From: Paludibacteraceae bacterium
GTDB taxonomy: Bacteria > Bacteroidota > Bacteroidia > Bacteroidales > Paludibacteraceae
DNA length: 64,000 nucleotides
Direction of reading: 5' to 3'
Assembly: GCA_016937795.1 (NCBI GenBank)
Contig: JAFGVV010000052.1
Span: 25,037 to 89,036 of the forward strand
The translations under genes and the position numbers were made by a program. A model generated the notes under the pieces. That model made no database searches, had not been told where the DNA came from, and saw nothing but the letters and a program-made list of their open reading frames with translations. This document shows, in pieces, positions 50,301 through 58,931 of this stretch (position 1 is its first letter; each line of letters starts with the position of its first letter).

Positions 50301-51775
50301 CAAGCTCTATTGGTGCATCGGGAGCTGCTGCTTCCAACTGGACAATGCACAATGCCACGCTTCAGACGGCATCGCAGGTTGCCACCAATCGCAGTATGAC
50401 AGTAGTAGGTAAACTTACAGTGAATAATCCGGCAAGCAACCATAGTGTAATGATCAGTGGCAATATCAGCGGAGAGAATATTGCACTCGAACTGACAGGC
50501 GCAGGCTCGCTGAATTTACAGGGAACTAATAATTTTAAAACTGTACTTGTAAAAAGTGGCACGCTTGCACTTGGTTCGGTCGATGCCAACCGAACAGCGC
50601 TCGGCACGGCTCACATCACCCTCGAAGGCGGCACACTACAAATGCGCGATGCCAACAGCACCGGCACTGTGGGACCATTTATCAATACTATCGACGTGCC
50701 CGAAGGCAAAACAGCCAACTGGAACCTGCCTAAACGCTGGAATTTTACAAATAAACTCACCGGAAAGGGCCGTATCAACATCAATATTCCTTATGTGCGA
50801 AGCGAATTTATCGGTGACTGGTCGGCTTTCGAAGGTACAATTGCCATTACAGGCAGTAAAGGTGAATTCCGCATCAACAATGCATTCGGATATGCAAAAG
50901 CCACCTTTAATCTGGGTAGTATAGGAAATCTTTATCATCTTTCCACAGGACAAACTGTTCGTTTGGGTGCGCTGACAGGCATTGCCGGATCAAAACTTTC
51001 GGGTGGAAGCACTCACTGGATAGTGGGCACAAACAATGCCGACAATCTGACTTTTGCAGGAGAAATCAGCGGCACTTCATCGATACTCACCAAAGAAGGA
51101 GCGGGCAAACTTACACTCACAAATGCCAATCTCTACACCGGAGGTACCGATGTAACCAAAGGAACTTTGTGGATTGCCAATACAAGCGGCAGCGGAACAG
51201 GAACAGGAGCTATTACAGTGCGTGCAGATGCCAGATTTGGTGGAACAGGCATTGTGTCGGGCGGCATAAATCTGTATGCAAACAGTACTTTACTGCTTCA
51301 AAACAATAGTATCAATACATTCACTACAGCAGGCAGCGTCAACCTAATGGCAAATGCCGTTTTGTCAGTGGATGTAAATGCAGGCACTGCAACAAGCGAT
51401 GTCTTGAAAGTGGGAGGAAGCATTTCAGTAAATGGAAACCTGCAACTGAACAACCTGGGCACCAAAACATTTGCCGATGGTGATGAATTTAAAATACTAA
51501 ATGTAACCGGAACAATTTCAGGCGCATTTGCTACCATTACTCCCGAACTTCCCGAAGGATTAAGCTGGGATCAGAGCAAACTGGTTTCGGATGGCATTAT
51601 TGCAGTAAAAGCCATTACATCTGTTTCGCAAATAAATATTGGTAAAGAAGTAAAAAGCACAGAGCACTTTAGCTTCACCGGCGCAAGCATTCCTGCCGAC
51701 AGCAAAGGGTTTGTGATCCGCAAAACAACTTACACTGATGGAAGCGTGGAAATGGAAAAGCTGTTTAAACAATAG
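47318..51775 (+). CDS. Rhamnogalacturonan lyase (PL11-like) fused to autotransporter-associated beta-strand (PATR-like) repeats
   Basis: N-terminal ~620 aa PL11-like (RFTDQFDRGVVAIHKGNNQVFISWRFLATDPDDIAFNVYR, DLDGDRKFDFVIDR, DMDGNGKAEVLMA, GDILGDWREEMVLPRRD). C-terminal GGLTKTGTGKLSLLNEGSTFSGKVDFSEGILEV and SSILTKEGAGKLTLTNANLYTGGTDVTKGTLWIANTSGSGTGTGAITV repeats. Confidence 0.9.
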   Translation: MKRIAALILVIFSIAMANAQRFTDQFDRGVVAIHKGNNQVFISWRFLATDPDDIAFNVYRQVGSAEAVKLNTNPVTGATNFLWNVTGTSLSTASRFFVKPLINGVEGVEDGAWQLKANAPANRIVRDFNYAALPAGYPKMMMKFCWVGDLDGDRKFDFVIDRHGAGMIEDEEESSSTTGTAVSSLVEAYTSEGAFLWRINMGNNVKISNGHNDMVTVFDMDGNGKAEVLMAVSEGTTFADGTQIKNTDGTVHDYSTVAGSAPQWLAIVDGETGNLIHKVELPHFNNIATTRTDRWKDISGHFIVQYLDGIHPSIVYQYKNRQASGNFTGAYAAWRYLNGQLVNQWGSLIQKNDVQYEAHQVRAADVDGDGRDELVEISYAVDDDGSFMYYAPNVAHGDRHTLADIDPDRPGLEQFFIQQTNIMGMGMFDAATGEIIKGLYMPAVSDVGRGICAAFSPNVRGMQFWSTMNGYQMYDRNGKEITGAAGDFPAEALWWGPGLSRYMASPIGDGGFNIAFQKYNPSTKRMERDLPNFYNEGSPYYLKSFGAGRAAFWGDILGDWREEMVLPRRDSTGFAVVSNWEITTHRQYCLMQNPAYRLQTTARGYYQTADVDFYMAADMPKPPVAPVQKADVYFTSGNALTAAIADGKTVMLDIRQPNADIQLNENIEPTRLWLMNPKGKNHTISGTGKITGEGDIVKSMQGDIILNGTHDFSGKLRISEGRMFINGSIAAPVQLDARGVIGGNASLNGGISLEKGLNIEGGRIEPGMPLQTGTLTIAGNLSLPGRNNLAFEVDQTKTQKSDLLEIQGNFNVTGNENSIILNPLTAIKSGGLTLITFTGTTNATKANFMVKGLEGVPFELLIEPNAIRVEMSEPREAGSVVWKGSKSGVWDLQTRNFLNGSTEDIFVPGDSVLFNDNATLKTITISETLPVSDLVFQHNTDYRISGTGIISGSGGLTKTGTGKLSLLNEGSTFSGKVDFSEGILEVSSLKDGGLPSSIGASGAAASNWTMHNATLQTASQVATNRSMTVVGKLTVNNPASNHSVMISGNISGENIALELTGAGSLNLQGTNNFKTVLVKSGTLALGSVDANRTALGTAHITLEGGTLQMRDANSTGTVGPFINTIDVPEGKTANWNLPKRWNFTNKLTGKGRININIPYVRSEFIGDWSAFEGTIAITGSKGEFRINNAFGYAKATFNLGSIGNLYHLSTGQTVRLGALTGIAGSKLSGGSTHWIVGTNNADNLTFAGEISGTSSILTKEGAGKLTLTNANLYTGGTDVTKGTLWIANTSGSGTGTGAITVRADARFGGTGIVSGGINLYANSTLLLQNNSINTFTTAGSVNLMANAVLSVDVNAGTATSDVLKVGGSISVNGNLQLNNLGTKTFADGDEFKILNVTGTISGAFATITPELPEGLSWDQSKLVSDGIIAVKAITSVSQINIGKEVKSTEHFSFTGASIPADSKGFVIRKTTYTDGSVEMEKLFKQ

Positions 51776-52117
51776 AGGTTTCAGGAGATTTGAAAATTTG
51801 AAATTTGAAAAATTTGAAGATTTTGTGCTTCGGAGTAATAGAAAAGCGGACGGAGTATTTCGACGTCCCGTCTCAACGGGAGAAGCAGATGTTCGCAGAA
51901 GAATATCATAGCTGATTTTTCAAACAGATATTTCGATAAATCGAAACGGATGGGGCACTGCTATAGACGGAATCCGTGGCTTTCGAAGAAAGCATAATCA
52001 GAAATAAATCAGTTTATAACCGCTGAATCAGTTTAATCAGCGTTACTATTACCAAAAGTGAGGGCGTCACTTAAAGTGACACTCTCACTGACACATAAAT
52101 ACAAAAATTATCAACTG

Positions 52118-53443
52118 TCAATTATCCATTGTCAATTGTCCATTACTCTTTGTCATCATCATTTCCCTTTCCTCCACAGTCACTTTCGATTCATCGGCTT
52201 TGCTGATATCCATTTTGAATTCGCGGGCAAAGAAATCGTACACCGCACGGCGTTTGTTGATGCCAAAGTCGTGTCGCTCGTCGGGCAGATGCACATTACT
52301 GACTTTATCTGTTGCATTGTAAAAGCCATAAATACCTTGCAGGTAAGGAAATTCGAGCGTGGGAACAGAAGCCGTCCAATCCTTCCCATCGGAAATAACG
52401 CAAACAGGCTTCGGAGCAAACGCAGCCATCATTTCAGCATTATTAGTACCGCCACAGGCCAATGAAACAGGCATTCCGCTCTCGCACGGACAACCGCCAT
52501 CGAAATGTGAAGCCAGACTGACTGTAGGACAGGCTGCATCAAATCGTTCGTCGAGCAGCGAAAGCATCACCACCTGCGAGCCACCTCCCGAGCCTCCGTT
52601 CGAGCCTATGCGCCTCTCGTCAACCGGATAATTTTCAAGCAACATATCCAGAATTCTTATTCCGTTCATTATCTGAATGACATGCGCTTCGGGTGTACGG
52701 TGCGCAGCTTCGCCCACCTGCAAACCCGATTCGCCCCAACCGTGCAAATCGTAACTTACCGCCATTGCACCCATACGCGCCAGCGTGGCAAAGCGCAGTT
52801 GCTCGTCTTCGCGATAGCGTCCATCAGCCCAGTGTCCGTTAGGACACAATATCAACGGAAAATTCTTTTTCGCCAAAGGCAAATAAATAGTTCCGCACAC
52901 AAATTGTCCGGGCAATGTTTCAAGTGCAAAATTCCGTACACTGTAGCCATTGTACTTTCGCACTTTCGACCATTGCGGTTTACTTTTTACACATTTTGCC
53001 AGCATATTATCTATGCCCAGAATTCTTCTGACTTCAGTTCGTAAACATTCAGTACGCAATTCCCAGCTTTCGCGGTCGTTGTAAAGGCTGTTGAGATATT
53101 TCAGCATTTTTTCGCCATCGGCAGGCGTGCGACGCATATATTCGTAGGGCGTGATTTTAAACGATTTCTCACCCTGACGGGTATATTTGTAGTCGAAAAA
53201 TCTTAATACATTGTCGAGAGATTCTTCCACTGAGTAAGGCCGGATACGAAAATCAGCATAAGGCAGCATTTTTCCAACAGTATCCACATCAATCCTGAGT
53301 TTTACATCAAAACGTTTGCTTATTTCATCCAAAACCACATTGAGCGGCTTCGAAAACTTATTTTCAAAACGCTGAGCATTTACACTGATGCTCAAAACTG
53401 AGATTATCAGCACTAAAAAATATTTTGAGATTTGTGATTTCAT
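52118..53443 (-). CDS. Secreted alpha/beta-hydrolase (acetyl-xylan-esterase-like) with N-terminal STN/secretin-like domain
   Basis: Signal peptide MKSQISKYFLVLIISVLSISVNA; STN-like FSKPLNVVLDEISKRFDVKLRI...PYSVEESLDNVLRFFDYKYTRQGEKSFKITP; esterase RRIGSNGGSGGGSQVVMLSLLD. Start at 53443 preferred. Confidence 0.75.
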   Translation of the reverse strand: MKSQISKYFLVLIISVLSISVNAQRFENKFSKPLNVVLDEISKRFDVKLRIDVDTVGKMLPYADFRIRPYSVEESLDNVLRFFDYKYTRQGEKSFKITPYEYMRRTPADGEKMLKYLNSLYNDRESWELRTECLRTEVRRILGIDNMLAKCVKSKPQWSKVRKYNGYSVRNFALETLPGQFVCGTIYLPLAKKNFPLILCPNGHWADGRYREDEQLRFATLARMGAMAVSYDLHGWGESGLQVGEAAHRTPEAHVIQIMNGIRILDMLLENYPVDERRIGSNGGSGGGSQVVMLSLLDERFDAACPTVSLASHFDGGCPCESGMPVSLACGGTNNAEMMAAFAPKPVCVISDGKDWTASVPTLEFPYLQGIYGFYNATDKVSNVHLPDERHDFGINKRRAVYDFFAREFKMDISKADESKVTVEEREMMMTKSNGQLTMDN

Positions 53444-53497
53444 TGCATGATCGTTTATTTTAAACACGGAGACACAAAGACACGGTATTTTTTTTAT

Positions 53498-53652
53498 CAC
53501 TACTGACCGACTAAACTTCTTGGTTGACGGCTTCGCCGCCAACCTACCCCCTCCAAAAAACTAACTAATTGATTGTCTGTCATTCCGAACATAGTGAGGA
53601 ATCTAAAAAAATAAAAAAAACTAATTCAAACTATTTTTGTCGGTCAGTAGTG
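53498..53652. mobile_element. MITE-like element (155 bp) with perfect 14-bp TIRs and a candidate 9-bp TSD
   Basis: CACTACTGACCGAC ... GTCGGTCAGTAGTG, flanked on both sides by TTTTTTTAT. Confidence 0.8.
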
Positions 53653-53784
53653 TTTTTTTATAGAGAAAGATATTTAACTCCGAATAATTATTCTTTGTGT
53701 CTCCGTGTTTAGATTCTGAACAAAGATAAAGAAAGGCATTCAGAATTGCAAAAACACATTTTTTTGCATTCAGGCAAAAGAAAA

Positions 53785-53811
53785 CCCCTGTTATCTTACC
53801 GACAACAGGGG
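53785..53811 (-). terminator. Intrinsic terminator downstream of the GH2 gene
   Basis: CCCCTGTT-N11-AACAGGGG, followed (minus strand) by TTTTC. Confidence 0.75.
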
Positions 53812-53853
53812 AATTTCTAAAAAAAACACCTTAAAAAACTAATATTACAACAA

Positions 53854-55662
53854 CTAATCGTTCAGGATATTACAGATTTCCTGATTCACCTTTTTTACTT
53901 TTGCTTCCTCAATTTTTATTTTCTTACGGTCGTAAGTCATCAATCCGTTTACTTCACCTTCCACATCGGTGGTTTGCGTATAAACTGCTGCTGAGAATCC
54001 TACTTTGATAAGTTTTTTGAGGTTTTCTGCATATTTCACATATTCATCGCTGAGTTCCTTTGAGTTTTTAAACTCTACATAGCCCCAGTTTTTATCTGTT
54101 TGCCACAAATGCTCTTTCAGAGGAAGACCAATTCCGCCATATTCGCCCAACACAGTAGCTCTGTTAGCATCGTAAAGGAAAAGATCGGCTTGCGGATAGT
54201 TGTGAAGGTCGAGAATATCGCCTGTTTTGTAATGGTTACCACCACTGGCCGGATTCACCAAACGCGAAGGATCGTAAGCTTTGGTCCAATCGGCAATTTC
54301 AGGCGTTTTAAACTGTCCCCATGCTTCGTTGAAAGGCACCCAAACAGCAATTGAAGGATAAGAATACAGAAAATCCATAATATCTTTCCACTCTTTGCGG
54401 TAAATGGCTTCCGACTCAGCCGAACGTACATTTTCGTTACCGCTGAAATAGTTGCGCATGTCCCAATGTGGCGATTTATCACCATTTGGCATATCCTGCC
54501 AAACCAGAATTCCGATACGGTCGCAATGTGTGTACCAACGTGCCGGTTCAACTTTTACGTGTTTACGGATCATGTTATAACCCCAGTCTTTGGTTTTCTG
54601 AATATCATACAACAGAGCTTCATCGGTTGGAGCTGTGTACAAACCATCAGGCCACCAACCCTGATCGAGTGGTCCAAAATGGAAATAATTTTTATTGTTC
54701 AGCTGCAAACGCACAATACCGTTACGATCGCGTTTTTTCGACACTTTACGCATGGCTGCATAGCTATTTACTTTATCCACTGCTTTTCCGTTTTCGAGAA
54801 GTCTTACTTCCATATCGTAAAGGAAAGGGGACTCTGGCGACCACAATTTCTGATTGGGAACCGGAATCTCGATGGTTTGTCCGGCAGCTGCTTTGGCTTT
54901 TGCCACTACATTGGCACCATCTTTCAGAATTACTTCCACTACATCACCCGATTGTGCATTTTTGGCACACACATCCACTGTCAGTTTTTTTGTATCGATG
55001 TTCGGAACGGCTTTCAGATTCGCAATATGTTTTGCGCTTACTGGCTCCAACCATACTGTTTGCCAGATACCCGAAACCGGTGTATACCAAATTCCGTGTG
55101 GGTTCTTATGTTGTTTTCCCACTGGCTGAGGGCCATCATTGGTAGGATCCCATACTTTCACCACTAATTTCTGCTGACCTTTACCCAGAAAACCGGTAAT
55201 ATCGAAACTGAAAGGTGTAAAACCACCTTTGTGTGTACCCACCAGCACATCGTTTACAAACACTTCTGTCTTCCAGTCAACTGCACCAAAGTGCAGCAAC
55301 ACTTTTTTGTTTTTCCATGCCGATGGCACTGTAAAAGTACGTTTGTACCAAAGCTCTTTGTCTCTTCCAAGATTTTTCTGCACTCCCGAAAGGCTCGACT
55401 CCACAGCAAAAGGAACCAGAATCTGCCCGTCAAATTTTCCGGGTTCCGACTCACCTACAGGTTTAATGGCATATTCCCATAAACCATTCAGATTAGCCCA
55501 ATCGGCACGTTCCATAATAGGACGAGGATATTCGGGCAATACATTTTTCACATCCATTTTTTCAGCCCATTCGGTTTTCAGTTTATCGCCGGCAGGTTTC
55601 CACTGCGCATAAACACCTACGCTAAAAAACACAACTAATAATACCAATAGATTTTTCTTCAT
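53854..55662 (-). CDS. Glycoside hydrolase family 2-like (beta-galactosidase/beta-glucuronidase-like), secreted
   Basis: RADWANLNGLWEYAIKP, VLLHFGAVDWKTEVFVNDVLVGTHKGGFTPFSFDITGFL, YNMIRKHVKVEPARWYTHCDRIGILVWQDMPNG, AVWVPFNEAWGQF. Confidence 0.93.
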   Translation of the reverse strand: MKKNLLVLLVVFFSVGVYAQWKPAGDKLKTEWAEKMDVKNVLPEYPRPIMERADWANLNGLWEYAIKPVGESEPGKFDGQILVPFAVESSLSGVQKNLGRDKELWYKRTFTVPSAWKNKKVLLHFGAVDWKTEVFVNDVLVGTHKGGFTPFSFDITGFLGKGQQKLVVKVWDPTNDGPQPVGKQHKNPHGIWYTPVSGIWQTVWLEPVSAKHIANLKAVPNIDTKKLTVDVCAKNAQSGDVVEVILKDGANVVAKAKAAAGQTIEIPVPNQKLWSPESPFLYDMEVRLLENGKAVDKVNSYAAMRKVSKKRDRNGIVRLQLNNKNYFHFGPLDQGWWPDGLYTAPTDEALLYDIQKTKDWGYNMIRKHVKVEPARWYTHCDRIGILVWQDMPNGDKSPHWDMRNYFSGNENVRSAESEAIYRKEWKDIMDFLYSYPSIAVWVPFNEAWGQFKTPEIADWTKAYDPSRLVNPASGGNHYKTGDILDLHNYPQADLFLYDANRATVLGEYGGIGLPLKEHLWQTDKNWGYVEFKNSKELSDEYVKYAENLKKLIKVGFSAAVYTQTTDVEGEVNGLMTYDRKKIKIEEAKVKKVNQEICNILND

Positions 55663-56081
55663 TTTCTGATTTGCGTGTAAATTAATTCATGATACATTTT
55701 TTCGATAAGCAAAGAAAATATTAATCTCACAGAATAAATAATACGCTGAAACCAATAAATAGTAATTTTTAGCCAAAAGGCTGGCTTAAAAGCATTGAAT
55801 CAGCAATTTTGTGCCTAAAAACATCAATTAAGTAGTTAGACGGAAAATAATGTTGTAATTTATGATCTGATTTATGGTGACTATTTTTGAATTGTATTTT
55901 GAATTCGATGAGGGCGTTACGGGCATTAAGCCTGCAATAATATTGAAATTTGTTTCGATAGCAATATCCCCATTGTGCTCGAATTGAATCGTACAGCTGT
56001 ACAGCTGTAATCTCCGGTTTATCCCAATCCGGTAAGTAAAATGCAAGGACTGACTGTGGTGACGGAAACGGCTGCTCCCGA

Positions 56082-56222
56082 ATGGGTAAATATGCAGGAG
56101 TTACAGCCACCAACTATATCGGCGAAATAAAACCACATTCGCTGGGTCTCCGCATTGGCTTCACCTACAACTTCGACCTCTTTGATAAAGACTGTCGCTG
56201 CCATGGCAACTGGTGGGAGTAG
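56082..56222 (+). pseudogene. Remnant of the C-terminal part of an outer-membrane beta-barrel-like protein
   Basis: 46-aa frame MGKYAGVTATNYIGEIKPHSLGLRIGFTYNFDLFDKDCRCHGNWWE with no intact upstream ORF. Confidence 0.35.
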
Positions 56223-56284
56223 GTTTTTTACACAGTTTCTTAATTTTTTCATGCAGGGATTAACAGTTGTTTCTGAAAAATAAT

Positions 56285-56292
56285 TACTTTTG
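56285..56292 (+). promoter_or_regulatory. Candidate -7 box (TACTTTTG) with upstream TTG at 56267, before the lipoprotein gene
   Basis: TAnnTTTG match ~40 nt upstream of ATG 56333. Confidence 0.5.
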
Positions 56293-56332
56293 TGTGCTAA
56301 ATTTAACTCAACACAAAAAGGAATTATTCAAA

Positions 56333-58141
56333 ATGTACACATCCCTGAAGTACTTTCTCCTGATAATACTGCCAATAGCTCTTTTTTCGTGCGATTATCC
56401 GCTCTTTGAGTACTACGTTAATCCCGTAAATAAGGATGTGGAATCGCCCGAAGTATCAATAGTAAAGCTCGATTTAGAGGCCGATACCCTGTATTGTTAT
56501 TCGGGAAGAAAAATTCAATTTAGTTTTACAACCAACAATCAGAAGATACAGGGGGTGAAACTGAGAATTGATGGGTTTGTCATCGATAGTATAATGGACA
56601 GCCAGGGTATTCTGGAATTTAAGCAATACGATGTGGGCAACGGTATACATAAACTGGAATTACTCGTATTTACAGAGTCGGGAACAGGGAGCATAGCCGA
56701 TAAATTAGGAGTAGAGAGTTGGGTAATATCCCGTGAATGGGTATTGCTGATGGACAATACCCGTTCGGACAATACGCAATATAAAGTTCGGGATGGATTG
56801 CTGAATATTGAGTGGGATGTGTACCGGGGTGCCGATTTTAAAAGTTATGTGCTGCAAACAGGCGGCTGGAATCCGGTTACACTTACCGAGACGCAACAAC
56901 TCTCGTTTACCGATAGCGCCTATATTGGCGTAGGTGGTAAATATACGGTGTATGTAAAAAAAGAGAACGGAGATTTATTGGGATGGGGTTCGGTAACTAT
57001 GCCCGCAGAATTACCTGATGTGAAAATGGGGCTGAACAATAACGGGCAATATTATTTCTATTGGAAAAAGCTCAAATACTACAAAGCGCTACAATCATAC
57101 TACTTTCAATTCAATAATGTAAATACCGAAAGTTTCAATGTGGCCGATACCACATTTGTTTTGAACAATACAAAATATGACGACTACATTAATTTCTTTG
57201 TATGTTTTGTACCACGCAATGGCGATCCCTTTTACACACATTTAGGCCATAATTATATCCGCAGTTTCGGAGATCGTGCCGGCGAGTATAAGCTAAAAGT
57301 CAGCAAACACTCTTTCGATCATTTTTATCAGTTGGACAAAGATGTAATTGGTTGGTTTGCCGATGATACCCTTTATCAGTACAATGTGCGTACGCTAAAA
57401 TACAAGGAGAAAACAAAAGTATTGGAAGGCTATCGTACTTATGGGCAGCCATCACCGAATTTCAAATTCTTTCTGGGTTATTATTCCGATGAGCCGAATG
57501 TATTTAAATACTTTGCTAAGAATATGGCTACAGGTCAGATAAGTCGCATTTACGATTATCAGTACTTTACAGGCGGCGTATCACAAAACTTTTGCATTTC
57601 GGATGTAGGCAACGGTATAATAACCAATTTTCAATCTCAGATTATCTATGATTATATGAGACAAACTCCCTTCCGCTCGCTGGCCGAAAACAACTATATG
57701 AAAATTATCAGTCCCGATGGACGCTTTTTTATGTCATACAGTAATGCTCTTACGCTTTACGAAATTGATAGCGCTTCGCTTGGATTTCATAAATTGTTTA
57801 CCCACACCATGTCGTACAGCCAGAACATAAACTTTAATCCGCTCAATTCCAACAGAGTATTATTTGGTGATAAAAATACGGTTATTTACTGTCAGTGTAA
57901 ACCATTCAGCATATTGCTGAATTTGCAAATGGCTTCCGGCGAAAATATACTTTGGACCGACTATTACAGAGAAGAATTTCTTACCGGAACACAAAATTCG
58001 TTCAGAGTAAGAAGTCTGCTCACAGGTGAAATTCTGAAAGAAGTTCCGCTGAACTTTACTCCTCAGAATCATAGTACATATCGCCTTATCGACAGGCTTA
58101 TTATTTCATATTACGGTAATGTGCTGGATTTAAACAAATGA
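56333..58141 (+). CDS. Uncharacterised secreted lipoprotein
   Basis: Signal peptide with lipobox-like ALFSCDYP; no family recognised. Start at 56333 preferred. Confidence 0.75.
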   Translation: MYTSLKYFLLIILPIALFSCDYPLFEYYVNPVNKDVESPEVSIVKLDLEADTLYCYSGRKIQFSFTTNNQKIQGVKLRIDGFVIDSIMDSQGILEFKQYDVGNGIHKLELLVFTESGTGSIADKLGVESWVISREWVLLMDNTRSDNTQYKVRDGLLNIEWDVYRGADFKSYVLQTGGWNPVTLTETQQLSFTDSAYIGVGGKYTVYVKKENGDLLGWGSVTMPAELPDVKMGLNNNGQYYFYWKKLKYYKALQSYYFQFNNVNTESFNVADTTFVLNNTKYDDYINFFVCFVPRNGDPFYTHLGHNYIRSFGDRAGEYKLKVSKHSFDHFYQLDKDVIGWFADDTLYQYNVRTLKYKEKTKVLEGYRTYGQPSPNFKFFLGYYSDEPNVFKYFAKNMATGQISRIYDYQYFTGGVSQNFCISDVGNGIITNFQSQIIYDYMRQTPFRSLAENNYMKIISPDGRFFMSYSNALTLYEIDSASLGFHKLFTHTMSYSQNINFNPLNSNRVLFGDKNTVIYCQCKPFSILLNLQMASGENILWTDYYREEFLTGTQNSFRVRSLLTGEILKEVPLNFTPQNHSTYRLIDRLIISYYGNVLDLNK

Positions 58142-58220
58142 AACGAACAATGAGCAATAACTCACACAAAGCAATGATTATCATTGGCAAGTTCCATGTG
58201 ACAAAAACAATTATAAAGAG

Positions 58221-58928
58221 ATGAAACTACATAAGTATTTTTTCATGCTGCTCGTTTTTGTTACAGCTACCATTCCACATGCAAGGGCGTGGGAACCGGG
58301 TGTATCCACAGGTTTTGCTACATACAAAATGACCAATCTGAAAAGTATTATGGAAGGTATCGGAATGCAAAATCCCTACGGAGCTGTGTTGGTTACCAAT
58401 TTCCCCGGATTTGTGTATATGCAGCCTTATCTGATCTCCAAAACCGACGATTACAATACAGGCTTCAGCCTTTCATTCAACAATACAGGCTCGCGTTGGT
58501 CAATTCGCGACTATTCGGGCGAATTTAAAATCGATGCCCATGTAAAAACATTTGCACCCGCATATTTTTATGAATGGAAGCTTTTTGAATTCAATCGTTT
58601 TGAGTTAGGCTTCAGAGCTGATGTTGGCCTGGCTTATAATTCAGTACGCTTCGAAGAATATTTCAGACTGGACCAAACAGTGTACGAAGATGCGGAATAT
58701 AAGTTTCGTTCGCTCAATATTTTCTTAGCTCCGCAATTCAACCTTCGATATCCGCTAAACTCACGTGTATCACTTGTCGGTTTTGCAGGTTATCATGCCG
58801 ACCTTATCAGAGGCGTGATGGTTAATAAGCCGGGCGAATTCCTTTCTTTAAACTACTTCTTTTACGAAGGCGATACTGTCGACTGGTCGGGCCTCAGAGC
58901 AGGTGTAGGCGTCGAAGTGAAGCTGTAG
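58221..58928 (+). CDS. Outer-membrane beta-barrel-like protein
   Basis: Signal peptide; alternating beta strands ending in GLRAGVGVEVKL. Confidence 0.7.
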   Translation: MKLHKYFFMLLVFVTATIPHARAWEPGVSTGFATYKMTNLKSIMEGIGMQNPYGAVLVTNFPGFVYMQPYLISKTDDYNTGFSLSFNNTGSRWSIRDYSGEFKIDAHVKTFAPAYFYEWKLFEFNRFELGFRADVGLAYNSVRFEEYFRLDQTVYEDAEYKFRSLNIFLAPQFNLRYPLNSRVSLVGFAGYHADLIRGVMVNKPGEFLSLNYFFYEGDTVDWSGLRAGVGVEVKL

Positions 58929-58931
58929 CAG

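Noticed and set aside
53444-53542. N-terminal extension of the esterase ORF (MAAKPSTKKFSRSVVIKK...)
   Set aside because: Partly encoded by the MITE-like element; a good signal peptide starts at 53443, so the extension is not considered coding.
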